Positions 33,218-42,349 of a DNA stretch of 64,000 nt are shown piece after piece. Within the stretch, counting starts at the first letter, position 1. Each line of letters opens with the position of its first letter. Source of the DNA: Paenibacillus taichungensis (GTDB lineage: Bacteria > Bacillota > Bacilli > Paenibacillales > Paenibacillaceae); contig NZ_QEVW01000012.1 of assembly GCF_003287275.1 (NCBI RefSeq), forward strand, positions 186,001-250,000, written 5' to 3'. The position numbers and the translations under genes are program-made. The notes beneath the pieces are model-generated. The model did not search any database. It saw only the letters and a list, made by a program, of their open reading frames with translations, and was not told where the DNA came from.

Positions 33218-33736
33218 TTACTGGAGTGTCTTGACCATGATAAAATCGATTTGTTCCTCATCCCCCATATAAAAAGAGTGTGAGCTGGTTTGGACAAACC
33301 CCATCTTCTTGTAAAAAGCAATGGCATTGCCATTCTTTTCCCATACACCAAGCCAGATTTCTTTCTTTTTGTATTTCACTGCGGTCTCCAGAGCTTTATT
33401 TAGCAGATATTTACCTAGTCCATGCTTTTGATATTTTTTCCTAATATATATTCTCTCGATTTCAAGTGAACCATCACTCATTTGTTCAGACTGGGCGCTA
33501 TCTCTGTTCAATTTTAGATATCCGGCAAGTTCATCATTGTAGTAAACGAAAAAGATGTCTGAACAGCTATTGGATAATTCGGCTTCCAACTGTTTAGCGT
33601 TAAATGCTCTCTCCAGATAGGCTCTCATATTGTCAGGGGAATTCTGATCTTTAAATGTATCGTTGAATGTTTCTATACTTATTTCTTGTAGTTTTAGTAA
33701 ATCCTCGTGACTGCATGCTCTTATTTCTACTGTCAT
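33218..33736 (-). CDS. GNAT-family N-acetyltransferase
   Basis: This 172-residue acetyltransferase has the acetyl-CoA loop YQKHGLGKYLLNKALETA (about 101-118), preceded by the IERIYIRKKY strand and followed by WLGVWEKNGNAIAFYKKMGF. The N-terminus IRACSHEDLLKLQEISIETF and the pattern as a whole resemble the SpeG/PaiA-like group, so polyamines or other small amines are possible substrates. It is monocistronic. Confidence 0.88.
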   Translation of the reverse strand: MTVEIRACSHEDLLKLQEISIETFNDTFKDQNSPDNMRAYLERAFNAKQLEAELSNSCSDIFFVYYNDELAGYLKLNRDSAQSEQMSDGSLEIERIYIRKKYQKHGLGKYLLNKALETAVKYKKKEIWLGVWEKNGNAIAFYKKMGFVQTSSHSFYMGDEEQIDFIMVKTLQ

Positions 33737-33932
33737 TGTGATGTATCGCTCCTTCTATGAATCAATTATCCATTTAAAAACAGGTCGGTTTTTTTGTTGT
33801 AAACACAACATTATTTATATTCTTAATTTACTTCTAATTTGTATAGTTTGCAACATAAATTAGCAAGGAGAAGCAAAATTGATATACTTAGCAAACGTTT
33901 TCGGAATTTTTAATAAGGTTTCCCCGATCAGA

Positions 33933-35441
33933 TTATTTAAGCAGTTTTTCTTTATATTCTGTGGGACTTAGTCCTGTGTATTCCTTAAACACCTTGGAGA
34001 AATAATGCTGATCACTGAACGATAACAGATCCGATAACTCCTTAAATTTCATCTCCGGTTGACATTCCATGAGTCTGCATGCTTCCTTCATTCGAAGCTT
34101 TGTATAATACTGAACAAACGTGACTTGTGTTACGCTTTTAATCACTCTGCTAACATAAGAGGGGCTGACGTGAAACTTCATTGCAATGTCATTGATGGAT
34201 ATTTGGGTATACTTGTTCCGTTTGATGTACTCATCCATTTGCACAAACAGATCTTCTCTGCTTTTGCGTCCATGGGATTGAAGCATATCAAAACATTGTC
34301 CAATCCATTCCGTTAACTCAACGCAGAAATCACCATATGCTTCTTCATCAAATAACTTTTTTGCTCTAAGTTCCAAACCAAGCCTAATTCCCGCACCTTG
34401 CTCTTCAACCAAATGTGCGAATGTATCCACCACTAAGTTGATAAAACGTTCCAATTCTTTTACATGTACGTTTTCTTCTGTCCATCGATTCATTAACTCG
34501 GATAGCTTAAGGGCAAACTGTTCCTTTTGACGAGCTTGTATCATCTGGACAAACGAAAATTCCAGTGTGGAATCCAGACAACCTGCTTCAGTTCTTACTA
34601 TAGAGACGGGATTCCCGCTATCCAGCACCAATCCATTGTTCAATCGCTGATGCATTGATAAAATGGACGATATTTGGTGATAAAGTTCAGACAAAATAAC
34701 GGATTCCGACCATAGCAGCTGCCCACCGATTGTTGTGTCCATACCTTGTGAAACCAAATGGCGGCGCAGCGATTCCAGACATTCATGTACAGAGGAATAC
34801 AAATCAAGAATTCCTTTATTTACAAAAACGATGAATTGCTGCGGAGTTTGACTTAGAAACACTTTACATGGACGAGAAGCAAAAAAATCTTCTAAAGAAG
34901 CCTGTAACGTCTTTTGTCCCCATCGTTCCCGTTCCGGGGTGAAAGGCTGCCTACGTAGAACAATCATTATTTGGGACAAAAAAACAGCATGTTCCCCCGG
35001 CTTAAGTTCAGCATAACTATGGGGATCAACGATCTCCTGCAGCTCATGAAAGTTCCTGGATCTCGATTGATCGAGCTGTTTAATAACTCTGCCCATGACT
35101 TCCTCCAGCGCCTCAGGCTCGACGGGCTTCAGCAAATAGTCGAACACCTGTAAATTCAATGCTTTTCGTGTATATTCAAAATCGCTATACCCGCTAATTA
35201 GAATAACCTTTAACTCAGGCTGAGCAAGCTTGGCGTGCTCAATTAGTGATAAGCCATCCATCTTGGGCATCCGTATGTCTGTCAACAGAAGATCGATTGG
35301 CTGCTTCTGAAGTGCTGCCAGCGCCTCTTCCCCATTCGTGGCCGTAACTGCCACGTGAATGGGAAAATCCAGCGTGTCCAGCAGCATTTTAATATTGCGC
35401 AATATAGGTTTGCTATCCTCAACGATCATGATATTGTACAT
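33933..35441 (-). CDS. response regulator, receiver plus AraC-type DNA-binding domain (YesN family)
   Basis: This is the regulator of the second YesMN system in the window, 502 residues. The receiver (IMIVEDSKPILRNI, Asp in DLLLTDIRMPKMDG at about 55, Lys in YLLKPVEPEAL) is followed by a long linker and two AraC helix-turn-helix motifs (INDIAMKFHVSPSYVSRVIK and LSDLLSFSDQHYFSKVFKEYTG). Its kinase lies 18 bases upstream in the same operon. The likely target is the divergent ABC sugar operon starting at 37430. Confidence 0.93.
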   Translation of the reverse strand: MYNIMIVEDSKPILRNIKMLLDTLDFPIHVAVTATNGEEALAALQKQPIDLLLTDIRMPKMDGLSLIEHAKLAQPELKVILISGYSDFEYTRKALNLQVFDYLLKPVEPEALEEVMGRVIKQLDQSRSRNFHELQEIVDPHSYAELKPGEHAVFLSQIMIVLRRQPFTPERERWGQKTLQASLEDFFASRPCKVFLSQTPQQFIVFVNKGILDLYSSVHECLESLRRHLVSQGMDTTIGGQLLWSESVILSELYHQISSILSMHQRLNNGLVLDSGNPVSIVRTEAGCLDSTLEFSFVQMIQARQKEQFALKLSELMNRWTEENVHVKELERFINLVVDTFAHLVEEQGAGIRLGLELRAKKLFDEEAYGDFCVELTEWIGQCFDMLQSHGRKSREDLFVQMDEYIKRNKYTQISINDIAMKFHVSPSYVSRVIKSVTQVTFVQYYTKLRMKEACRLMECQPEMKFKELSDLLSFSDQHYFSKVFKEYTGLSPTEYKEKLLK

Positions 35442-35459
35442 TGTCTATGCCTCCTGTGC

Positions 35460-37223
35460 TCAGTAAAAATCCCTCGTCATCGAGCCGATGATTTGAATAG
35501 TTGCTCCTTTTCCCTCGTCAGAATGATTGTTGTAGATGTTAAAAAACAGCCGATTGCTATACATCAGTTTCAGCCGATTGACACTATTGACGATTCCCAT
35601 GTTGCCAAGAGCTGTCTGACGATCAGGGTTTTGACTCATTCCGGAGCCAGACTTCTGAATATTGGACAAAATCTCTTCTATTTTGTTTGGCGGGAAGCCC
35701 TCTCCGTTGTCTTTAATCTCCAATGCCCATAATCCGTTATACTGCTTCACGGTAATTTGGATACACCAGGGAGGTGTGGTATTGAAGAAAGCATGCTCAA
35801 TACAGTTTTCAACGAAAGGCTGAATGACCAGCCGCGGCAGGCGAATTTCACTCGTCAGTTCATCAGCATCAATGTTCCACTCTAGATCTTCTTCATACTT
35901 TTGCTGTACCAACGACAAATAATGTCTCGTATGCTCAAGCTCTTCCGTCATCGTCACATGTGCATAAGGGGATGAAACTATATATCGTAAACTGTCTGAC
36001 AGATGTTTGCACATATCGGACACGACCCGGGTTCTTCCCTCTTGAGCAGCAATGCTGATCAAATAAAGGACGTTATGAAGGAAATGGGGAGCGATCTGAG
36101 CTTGCAATGCGGAATTCCGCGCGGTGACTTCTTCATGTAACGCCTTCTTCTCACGGTCAATAGACTCCTGTAATCTCTCCATCAAGTCCTGAAAAGCTTC
36201 ATTCAACAGCAAGAGATCATTATTTTTAGGCCGATCATCGACTTTCAGCTTCATATTGCTGTAGTTGATGCGCCAAATCTGGCTGCGAAGCTTGCGAATG
36301 GGAAGCAACAGATTGCGTGTGGAGAAGAAAATGTATACGAAAGAAATGAGCATTAAGGCTGTAATCAGCAAAATGGACATGCTTTGCACGGAGCGGATTG
36401 AGCCTAAAACCGAGTCTTTCGGCGTTATTATAAAAGTAATCCAACCCGTCTGGTGAGATGTAGAATGCGTAACGTAATTATTTTGTTCATCAACTGCCAG
36501 TCCTTCGTCGGATAGTGGCTCTTTCCACACCAATGCGTTCTTTCTCACTTCCGAGCCAGTCATTTGCTCACCTTGCTTGTTCATAATGAATACATCTCCT
36601 GCTGTAATTCCTTCCGTAAGGTTTTGAATGTAAGCTTGATCCATTTGAATACTAAGATATCCGTATAGCCTGCCATTCTGATCGTTGACCGTACGGACAA
36701 AGGAAATCGTGTCTGCATCTCGAAGCAGAATAAAACCGTTCCCTGTCCACTCTCGTCCACTTCTACTTTTTTCCGTTAAGGCACTTAGGATTGTTGGAGG
36801 ATGTCCTGAACCCAGATACGATGTGAGCAGCACACCCTGTTTATCATAAATGGACATGTCCTTGATGTTCATGCTGGGGCCAATAGCCTGAAACATGATA
36901 TCTTTCAGTTTCCGAATCTGCTTCAGTCTTTCATAATTGCTTGGGGCTGAAGAACTCTTGTCCATCGTTGCGAAGATGTCCTTATTGGACAATATGCGCT
37001 GGGACATCTGGTTTTGCTGCTCTACGTATAGGTCAACCTGTTCTCGTACCTTAGTGGCAGTGACTAGCATATCCTCCTCCGTTTTTTGTGTAAGCGGGCG
37101 GATAACGACAAGGTTCACATAAACGATAAAACATCCCAGCACGAACAAAAGAAGCGCCAGAAATGTCAAAAATACTTTTGTCTGCAAGCTGAATTGTGTG
37201 GCTCTATGTAGAAGTTTAGCCAT
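35460..37223 (-). CDS. sensor histidine kinase (YesM family)
   Basis: This is a membrane kinase with helices near residues 15-37 and 285-310 around an extracellular Cache-like sensor, a HAMP linker, and the His_kinase motif ALQAQIAPHFLHNVLYLI (His about 379). The HATPase end includes LVIQPFVENCIEHAF and IKDNGEGFPP. The frame is open to ATG 37250, but ATG 37223 is preferred because AGGAGG lies 11 bases upstream. Those 11 bases are mostly a palindrome (37224-37235) that could fold and bring the site closer. It is divergent from the sugar-binding protein gene it probably controls. Confidence 0.9.
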   Translation of the reverse strand: MAKLLHRATQFSLQTKVFLTFLALLLFVLGCFIVYVNLVVIRPLTQKTEEDMLVTATKVREQVDLYVEQQNQMSQRILSNKDIFATMDKSSSAPSNYERLKQIRKLKDIMFQAIGPSMNIKDMSIYDKQGVLLTSYLGSGHPPTILSALTEKSRSGREWTGNGFILLRDADTISFVRTVNDQNGRLYGYLSIQMDQAYIQNLTEGITAGDVFIMNKQGEQMTGSEVRKNALVWKEPLSDEGLAVDEQNNYVTHSTSHQTGWITFIITPKDSVLGSIRSVQSMSILLITALMLISFVYIFFSTRNLLLPIRKLRSQIWRINYSNMKLKVDDRPKNNDLLLLNEAFQDLMERLQESIDREKKALHEEVTARNSALQAQIAPHFLHNVLYLISIAAQEGRTRVVSDMCKHLSDSLRYIVSSPYAHVTMTEELEHTRHYLSLVQQKYEEDLEWNIDADELTSEIRLPRLVIQPFVENCIEHAFFNTTPPWCIQITVKQYNGLWALEIKDNGEGFPPNKIEEILSNIQKSGSGMSQNPDRQTALGNMGIVNSVNRLKLMYSNRLFFNIYNNHSDEGKGATIQIIGSMTRDFY

Positions 37224-37235
37224 GCTTCGCGAAGC
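37224..37235 (-). promoter_or_regulatory. palindrome between ribosome-binding site and kinase start
   Basis: GCTTCGCGAAGC is a perfect 12-bp palindrome directly upstream of the ATG and directly downstream of AGGAGG. Folding of this small hairpin would affect initiation. Confidence 0.35.
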
Positions 37236-37302
37236 CTCCTGTCCTATCATGCTGTGAAATTCGTCTGGATCATGTCTTAATGTAGCATGGGTTTGAATGA
37301 AA

Positions 37303-37316
37303 TGATAGCGATTTCA
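37303..37316. promoter_or_regulatory. catabolite-responsive element (cre)
   Basis: TGATAGCGATTTCA fits the Firmicute cre consensus TGWNANCGNTNWCA at every fixed position. It lies between the divergent kinase and sugar-binding protein genes, so CcpA repression of one or both is likely. Confidence 0.65.
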
Positions 37317-37429
37317 AGTTCAGTATTTTACACATAAATATTCAAGCACAGACATGTACCGAAGTAAGAGAGGATTCTATAATTGGATTTGTAAACGGAT
37401 TCATCACATGTTTCAGAGGGGGATTTACG

Positions 37430-38743
37430 TTGAACATGCATAAAAGAAAAAAAGCAGCATCCATTGTATTGGCAAGCTTGTTGTCCATTTCACTGACCGC
37501 TTGCGGATCAGGTGACACTGATTCTGGCACATCTGCAAGCAATGGCAATAAAAACAGCAAGGTCACACTGGAACTGGCCATTTCCAAGAGCTCACAGGAT
37601 TCCGCCTTTATCCAGCAGGATATTCTCGATGAGTTTGAAAAACAGACCCATATCTCTGTAAATTTGCAGCTCATCCCGGCTGAGCAAACAACAACCGTAC
37701 TGCAAACCAAGCTGGCTGTAGACGAAACGCCCGACATTATCCAGTACAATTTGGCCAGCGCCATTACGGATTTGAATCTTGAACGCAATTTCGAAATTCT
37801 GGATAACGAGTCCTGGGCCAGCAGAATTGTAAACAAAGATGTACTCTCTGCTGCCGGCCATATCTACAGCTTCCATGTCAGTCAGGACACGGGCATGCAA
37901 GGCGTCGTGTACAACAAACAGATTTTTGCTGACCTGGGTCTGTCCATCCCTACAAGTTACGAACAATTTTTGGCGATCTGTGAAAAAATTAAAGCTAGCG
38001 GTATTACTCCAGTATTCATGCCCTATAAAGATGCATGGGCTGCGAACATTTGGCCTGCGGCAGCATTTGCCGATTTTGTAGCCAAAAATGACCCTACTTT
38101 TTTCGATGAACTCAACAGCAACAAAAAAAAATGGTCCGATATTCCCGAGTTTAAAACGTTTTTGGAGCAGCAATACGAAGTGTACACCAAGGGGTATACC
38201 AATACGGATGTGCTGAGCGACAGCTATGACATGGCGGTTGGCAAATTCCTGAACAAGGAAGTCGCCATGATGTTTATGGGAGATTGGTTAATCGAAGGCG
38301 TAGCAGAGCAGGATCCAAGCATGGAACTCGGCGTATTCCCAATTCCTTCTTCTGATGATGCCAAATTGGGTGCAAGTCCGCTTGGAGGACAGCTGTTCAT
38401 TCCGAAAAAGGCTAAGCATTTGGACGAAGCCAAACAGTTCCTGGACTTTATCGCCTCCAAGGAAATTGCCCAACAGATCGTCGACTCCAAAGGCTATGTA
38501 TCCAATTTTAGCGACGTTACTACGCCAGAGTTGCCTGCTTACAAACAGGATATCGTTGACAATTACATCCTGCCCAAGAAAACTGTGTTGACCACGGATG
38601 CTTACATGCTGGTAGATCGCAGTGAGTTATACAGACTGTTACAAGATCAATTCGCTGGCGGTTTGACACCGGAGGAAGTATTGAAATCCTGGGATGAGAA
38701 GTTCAGTCAACTAATGCAGGATAAAGGCGTTTCCGGTTTCTAA
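37430..38743 (+). CDS. sugar ABC transporter substrate-binding lipoprotein
   Basis: This is the receptor of the second CUT1 importer, 437 residues. The lipoprotein signal is MNMHKRKKAASIVLASLLSI with lipobox LTACG. SBP_bac_1 features include NVVYNKQIF-like GVVYNKQIFADLG, GKFLNKEVAMMFMGDWLIEG and EAKQFLDFIASKEIAQQ. TTG at 37430 has GGGGGA 6-7 bases upstream; ATG at 37436 is the alternative but is 12 bases away. A TATAAT at 37375-37380 region could serve as -10. Two permease genes follow. The ligand is unknown. Confidence 0.9.
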   Translation: MNMHKRKKAASIVLASLLSISLTACGSGDTDSGTSASNGNKNSKVTLELAISKSSQDSAFIQQDILDEFEKQTHISVNLQLIPAEQTTTVLQTKLAVDETPDIIQYNLASAITDLNLERNFEILDNESWASRIVNKDVLSAAGHIYSFHVSQDTGMQGVVYNKQIFADLGLSIPTSYEQFLAICEKIKASGITPVFMPYKDAWAANIWPAAAFADFVAKNDPTFFDELNSNKKKWSDIPEFKTFLEQQYEVYTKGYTNTDVLSDSYDMAVGKFLNKEVAMMFMGDWLIEGVAEQDPSMELGVFPIPSSDDAKLGASPLGGQLFIPKKAKHLDEAKQFLDFIASKEIAQQIVDSKGYVSNFSDVTTPELPAYKQDIVDNYILPKKTVLTTDAYMLVDRSELYRLLQDQFAGGLTPEEVLKSWDEKFSQLMQDKGVSGF

Positions 38744-38757
38744 GAATTGAATTACAG

Positions 38758-38789
38758 GGCAGCATGTCATTCCTGAATGATGTGCTGCC
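38758..38789 (+). promoter_or_regulatory. intercistronic stem-loop between binding protein and permease genes
   Basis: GGCAGCA and CATTC arms pair with GAATG and TGCTGCC around a 2-base loop, with a 3-base internal mismatch. No T-run follows. The position is equivalent to the stem-loop at 3783-3805 in the other sugar operon, suggesting a common mRNA-balancing role. Confidence 0.55.
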
Positions 38790-38811
38790 TAGCTATAACG
38801 GAGTGTGAGAC

Positions 38812-39684
38812 ATGAAAAGGGCGAAAAATTTATATTCGTATTACATGGTATTTCCGGCACTACTCATCTACTCTATCTTTTTTGTTATTCCAGCTATTGC
38901 TGCTTTCTATTACTCTTTTACGGATTGGCGGCTGGATCGAATTGATCTGAAGTTTATCGGATGGGACAATTTCGAGAAAATTTTCTCAGACAAAACACTT
39001 ATTTTGGCGCTTAAAAATACGGCGATTTTTGCCGTTGTTACGGTTGCTGGCAAAAATATTATTGGTCTGCTATTAGCCGTGGCCCTAAATATGAGATTAA
39101 AAACGAAGAACCTGCTGCGCGCAATATTCTACTCACCTTCCATACTGAGCATTCTGGTCATCAGCATCTTGTTCACACCAATGCTGCGTACAGAAGGTAC
39201 GATCAATCGTGTATTGGAAGCAGTCGGATTACATTCATTGAGCCAGGCTTGGTTGACCAATCCTTCCCTTGTCATCTGGACGATTGCCATCGTATCCATC
39301 TGGCAAAGCGCCGGATTCCAAATGGCCATCTATCTGGCTGGTTTACAATCCATTTCTCAAGAATATTATGAAGCCGCTACGATTGACGGAGCAAGCTCAT
39401 GGAAAAGTTTTTTCAAAATTACTCTGCCACTTTTGCTGCCAGCCATCAATATTAATCTGATGTTGACACTGATTGGCGGGCTTAAAGTATTCTCGGAAGT
39501 GTATGTCATGACTGGCGGAGGTCCAGGCAACGCTTCACAAGTTGTGGGAACAATCATTCTCCGCTCCTTCGGCGAAGGAAACTGGGGACTTGGTACCGCA
39601 GTCAACACACTTCTGTTTGTGGTGGTCACGATTATTGCTATACCGCTGTTGATTTTCATGCGGCGCAAGGAGGTTACGGAATAA
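38812..39684 (+). CDS. carbohydrate ABC transporter permease (MalF type)
   Basis: This membrane subunit of the second sugar importer has 290 residues, six helices (first at YYMVFPALLIYSIFFVIPAI) and the EAA loop EYYEAATIDGASSWKSFFKITLP near 185-207. The TGGGPGNASQVVGT segment near 235 is typical of CUT1 MalF-like permeases. It is one base apart from the next permease gene. The ATPase is not encoded here. Confidence 0.94.
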   Translation: MKRAKNLYSYYMVFPALLIYSIFFVIPAIAAFYYSFTDWRLDRIDLKFIGWDNFEKIFSDKTLILALKNTAIFAVVTVAGKNIIGLLLAVALNMRLKTKNLLRAIFYSPSILSILVISILFTPMLRTEGTINRVLEAVGLHSLSQAWLTNPSLVIWTIAIVSIWQSAGFQMAIYLAGLQSISQEYYEAATIDGASSWKSFFKITLPLLLPAININLMLTLIGGLKVFSEVYVMTGGGPGNASQVVGTIILRSFGEGNWGLGTAVNTLLFVVVTIIAIPLLIFMRRKEVTE

Positions 39685-39685
39685 C

Positions 39686-40516
39686 ATGGGATATACACGC
39701 AAACTCGCTATTCGCAACTATGTTGTTGAAGGATTTCTGCTCCTCGCCTCTCTACTCATTCTGTTGCCTCTGGTGGTTCTAATTCTGGGTTCGTTCAAAA
39801 CGAGCGCTGAAGTGCTCAGCTTTTCCTTAAGTCTGCCGGATCAATGGCAATTTTCAAACTATGTCCGGGTATTTGAAGAAGGCGGTCTGTCCCGAGCATT
39901 CCTGAACAGCATCTGGATTACGGGGATATCGTCCATCATCAACATTGTGGCTTCCTCAGCGGCTTCCTTCATTCTGGCACGCCGGGACACCAAACTTTCA
40001 AACACAATATATATGTATTTTTTCATGGGACTGATTGCACCGATGTCGATTATTACGACGATCCGGGTCGTGCAAGGGTTGGGGTTTTATGGAAGTATAT
40101 CAAGCGTCATCCTGATCTATGCAGCGCTTAATACCGCCTTTAGCGTATTTTTGTACAGCGGATTTATCAAAACCATTCCGAAAGCACTGGACGAGGTTGC
40201 GTTTCTGGAAGGTGCCAGCGTGTTCGGCGTGTTTTTCCGTATCGTTACACCACTCATCCTGCCCGTCAACGCAACGGTAGCGATCATGGTTTTTATGTCG
40301 GTATGGAATGATATTACGATTCCGGTGTACTTCCTTACGAATAGTTCAACGTGGACGATGCCGCTCTCGATCTATAATTTTTACGGCAAATACAGCCGTG
40401 ACTGGAACTTGATTTTTGCTAATCTTGTACTGACTTCACTTCCTGTGTTTATCCTCTACTTGTTTGGACAGAAATATATCGTTAGCGGACTTACTGCGGG
40501 AGCGGTCAAAGGGTGA
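39686..40516 (+). CDS. carbohydrate ABC transporter permease (MalG type)
   Basis: This partner permease has 276 residues, six helices and the EAA loop ALDEVAFLEGASVFGVFFRIVTP. It ends LFGQKYIVSGLTAGAVKG, the standard C-terminus of MalG-like proteins in Firmicutes. AAGGAGG lies within the end of the preceding gene, so the two are coupled. The operon ends at the terminator 40548-40585. Confidence 0.94.
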   Translation: MGYTRKLAIRNYVVEGFLLLASLLILLPLVVLILGSFKTSAEVLSFSLSLPDQWQFSNYVRVFEEGGLSRAFLNSIWITGISSIINIVASSAASFILARRDTKLSNTIYMYFFMGLIAPMSIITTIRVVQGLGFYGSISSVILIYAALNTAFSVFLYSGFIKTIPKALDEVAFLEGASVFGVFFRIVTPLILPVNATVAIMVFMSVWNDITIPVYFLTNSSTWTMPLSIYNFYGKYSRDWNLIFANLVLTSLPVFILYLFGQKYIVSGLTAGAVKG

Positions 40517-40547
40517 TCATTGGTATTTATATAGAAATAAACTTAGG

Positions 40548-40585
40548 ACGCTTTTGGGAAATCAACTCCCAAAAGCGTTTTTTTG
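40548..40585 (+). terminator. rho-independent terminator
   Basis: A 13-bp stem (ACGCTTTTGGGA with its complement) is followed by seven Ts, 31 bases after the permease stop. Confidence 0.9.
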
Positions 40586-40660
40586 TTCATGCTATCCTGA
40601 CGTTTATTTACAATATACACTTCTATGTTTATTTCTGAACAAATTCAATGAATCCAACAA

Positions 40661-40688
40661 TTGATTATACAATTCTCCCTTATATAAT
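40661..40688 (+). promoter_or_regulatory. probable sigma-A promoter of the reductase-SDR operon
   Basis: TTGATT, 16 bases, TATAAT, about 110 bases upstream of the first ATG of the operon. Confidence 0.5.
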
Positions 40689-40800
40689 AATAGATAGATG
40701 TTCATTATTGTATGAATGTAAATTTAATTCACACATCAGTGTTACTACAGTAATGGATGACATTCACTTTATCCCATTCATGTCGAAAGGAGATGCTGCG

Positions 40801-41532
40801 ATGGACAGACCCTATATGATTTGTCATATGCTTAGTTCGTTGGATGGCAAAATTATCGGCGATTTTCTGGAAGATGATCAGTCAGCCTACTTCATTCATG
40901 AGTATGAACGTATCCATGACCGCTACGAGTGTAATGCCTGGATGTGCGGACGAATCACGATGCAAGAGCATTTTGCACATGAATATATTCCTCCATTCAA
41001 TCAAGACAAGCTGTCCCCCATTCCTCGAACGGACTATATTGCGCAGCGAGACATTGAAACTTATGCCATCGCTGTAGATCCACACGGCAAATTGGCTTGG
41101 AACCACAACTATATATCCGAAGAGAATGGCAACAGAACAACGGATCACATCATTGAAGTCCTGACTGAAGAAGTTCCCGATGCTTATCTGGCATATCTGC
41201 AAGAATTGGGCATTTCTTATATCTTTGGTGGGACGAAAGAGCTGAACGTTGTGACGGTTGTAAAAAAATTGAAAGCATTGTTCTCCATTGATCGAGTACT
41301 GCTTGAAGGCGGCGGTGTCTTAAATGGTTCTTTTCTGAATGAAGGTTTGATTGATGAGTTGAGTCTCTTATTCGTTCCTTTTGCAGAGGCAAGCTCTCCG
41401 GCTTTGACCATGTTTGAGAAGGGTTCGAGTTGCAAAGAAACCTCCCCCGTTCATTTTGAATTGATAAGAGTTGAACAAATGGAACATAACGGATTGTGGA
41501 TGACTTATCGAGTAGAAGGAAATTCTAAATAA
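40801..41532 (+). CDS. dihydrofolate reductase-like (RibD C-terminal domain) protein
   Basis: This 243-residue protein has the RibD_C/DHFR-like fold: PYMICHMLSSLDGKIIGDF at the N-terminus, YIFGGTKELNVVTVVKKL mid-protein and RVLLEGGGVLNGSFLNEGLIDELSL towards the end, which is the nucleotide-binding part. The open frame reaches back to 40648, but ATG at 40801 has AAAGGAGA 8 bases upstream. It is the first gene of a four-gene operon with a CMD protein, a cupin and an SDR. The real substrate is unknown; in such operons it acts as a general NADPH reductase candidate. Confidence 0.88.
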   Translation: MDRPYMICHMLSSLDGKIIGDFLEDDQSAYFIHEYERIHDRYECNAWMCGRITMQEHFAHEYIPPFNQDKLSPIPRTDYIAQRDIETYAIAVDPHGKLAWNHNYISEENGNRTTDHIIEVLTEEVPDAYLAYLQELGISYIFGGTKELNVVTVVKKLKALFSIDRVLLEGGGVLNGSFLNEGLIDELSLLFVPFAEASSPALTMFEKGSSCKETSPVHFELIRVEQMEHNGLWMTYRVEGNSK

Positions 41533-41568
41533 TTCTTAAATGTACAAGGAATGGAGGATCACTTAGCC

Positions 41569-41886
41569 ATGGAAAAAAAACAAACGGCTGGACGAGATAT
41601 ATTGGGTGAGTTCGCCCCCAAATTTGCAGAATTGAATGACGATATTCTGTTTGGCGAGGTATGGTCAAGAGTAGAAGAATTATCCAGTCATGATCGCAGT
41701 ATGATAACAGTCTCTGCACTTATTGCCGGTGGGAATTTCGAACAATTAACCCCACACCTTCATAAAGCAAAGGAAAATGGAGTAACTCGTAATGAAGTGT
41801 CTGAAATCATTACTCACCTTTCCTTCTATGTGGGCTGGCCTAAGGCATGGTCTGCGTTCAATATTGCAAAAGATATTTATAAATAG
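41569..41886 (+). CDS. carboxymuconolactone decarboxylase (CMD) family protein
   Basis: This is a 105-residue CMD-fold protein: DILGEFAPKFAELNDDILFGEVW, LSSHDRSMITVSALIAGGNFEQLTPHL, then GVTRNEVSEIITHLSFYVGWPKAWSAF. It lacks the CxxC redox pair of AhpD, so a decarboxylase- or isomerase-like role is more likely. ATG at 41569 has GGAGG 11 bases upstream and is preferred to ATG 41551. It belongs to the same operon as the reductase and cupin genes. Confidence 0.9.
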   Translation: MEKKQTAGRDILGEFAPKFAELNDDILFGEVWSRVEELSSHDRSMITVSALIAGGNFEQLTPHLHKAKENGVTRNEVSEIITHLSFYVGWPKAWSAFNIAKDIYK

Positions 41887-41911
41887 AATAGAAAGAAAGC
41901 AGGGAATCATC

Positions 41912-42307
41912 ATGACAAACGAACATTTGAGTAACAGCATCATCTTCCCACTGGGAAACAAAGTAGAAGCCAATTTTATTGGAGATGCTTATCTGGAGAT
42001 GGTCTTTACAGATGAAACTCCACTTAACACTAGCATTGGAAATGTTACTTTCGCGCCAGGAGCACGCAATAATTGGCATTCGCACGCTGTAGGTCAAGTT
42101 TTACTCGTTACAGGTGGTGAAGGCTGGTACCAGGAAGAAGGTAAACCCGCACAATTGCTTAAAACCGGTGATGTTATTAATATTGCTCCCAACGTTAAGC
42201 ACTGGCATGGGGCAACAGCCGATAGTTGGTTTGTGCATCTGGCCATGACTCCTGGACAAACCGAATGGTTAGAACCTGTGAATGATGAGTGGTACAACGC
42301 GCTCTAA
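41912..42307 (+). CDS. cupin-domain protein
   Basis: This is a 131-residue single-domain cupin. Motif 1 is NNWHSHAVGQVLLVTGGEGWYQEEG and motif 2 is GDVINIAPNVKHWHGA, with His/Glu metal ligands. The frame extends upstream into the CMD gene, but ATG 41912 follows GCAGGGA and gives the usual length. The CMD-cupin pair is a common neighbour set in Firmicutes; the metabolite handled is not known. Confidence 0.9.
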   Translation: MTNEHLSNSIIFPLGNKVEANFIGDAYLEMVFTDETPLNTSIGNVTFAPGARNNWHSHAVGQVLLVTGGEGWYQEEGKPAQLLKTGDVINIAPNVKHWHGATADSWFVHLAMTPGQTEWLEPVNDEWYNAL

Positions 42308-42349
42308 GGCGAAAGAATCTGTATCTATATGAAAGGAATGAAATCGAAT

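Noticed and set aside
40648..40800. N-terminal extension of the DHFR-like protein
   Set aside because: The frame is open, but there is no ribosome-binding site, the composition is that of an AT-rich leader, and ATG 40801 has a strong site and the family's usual start.
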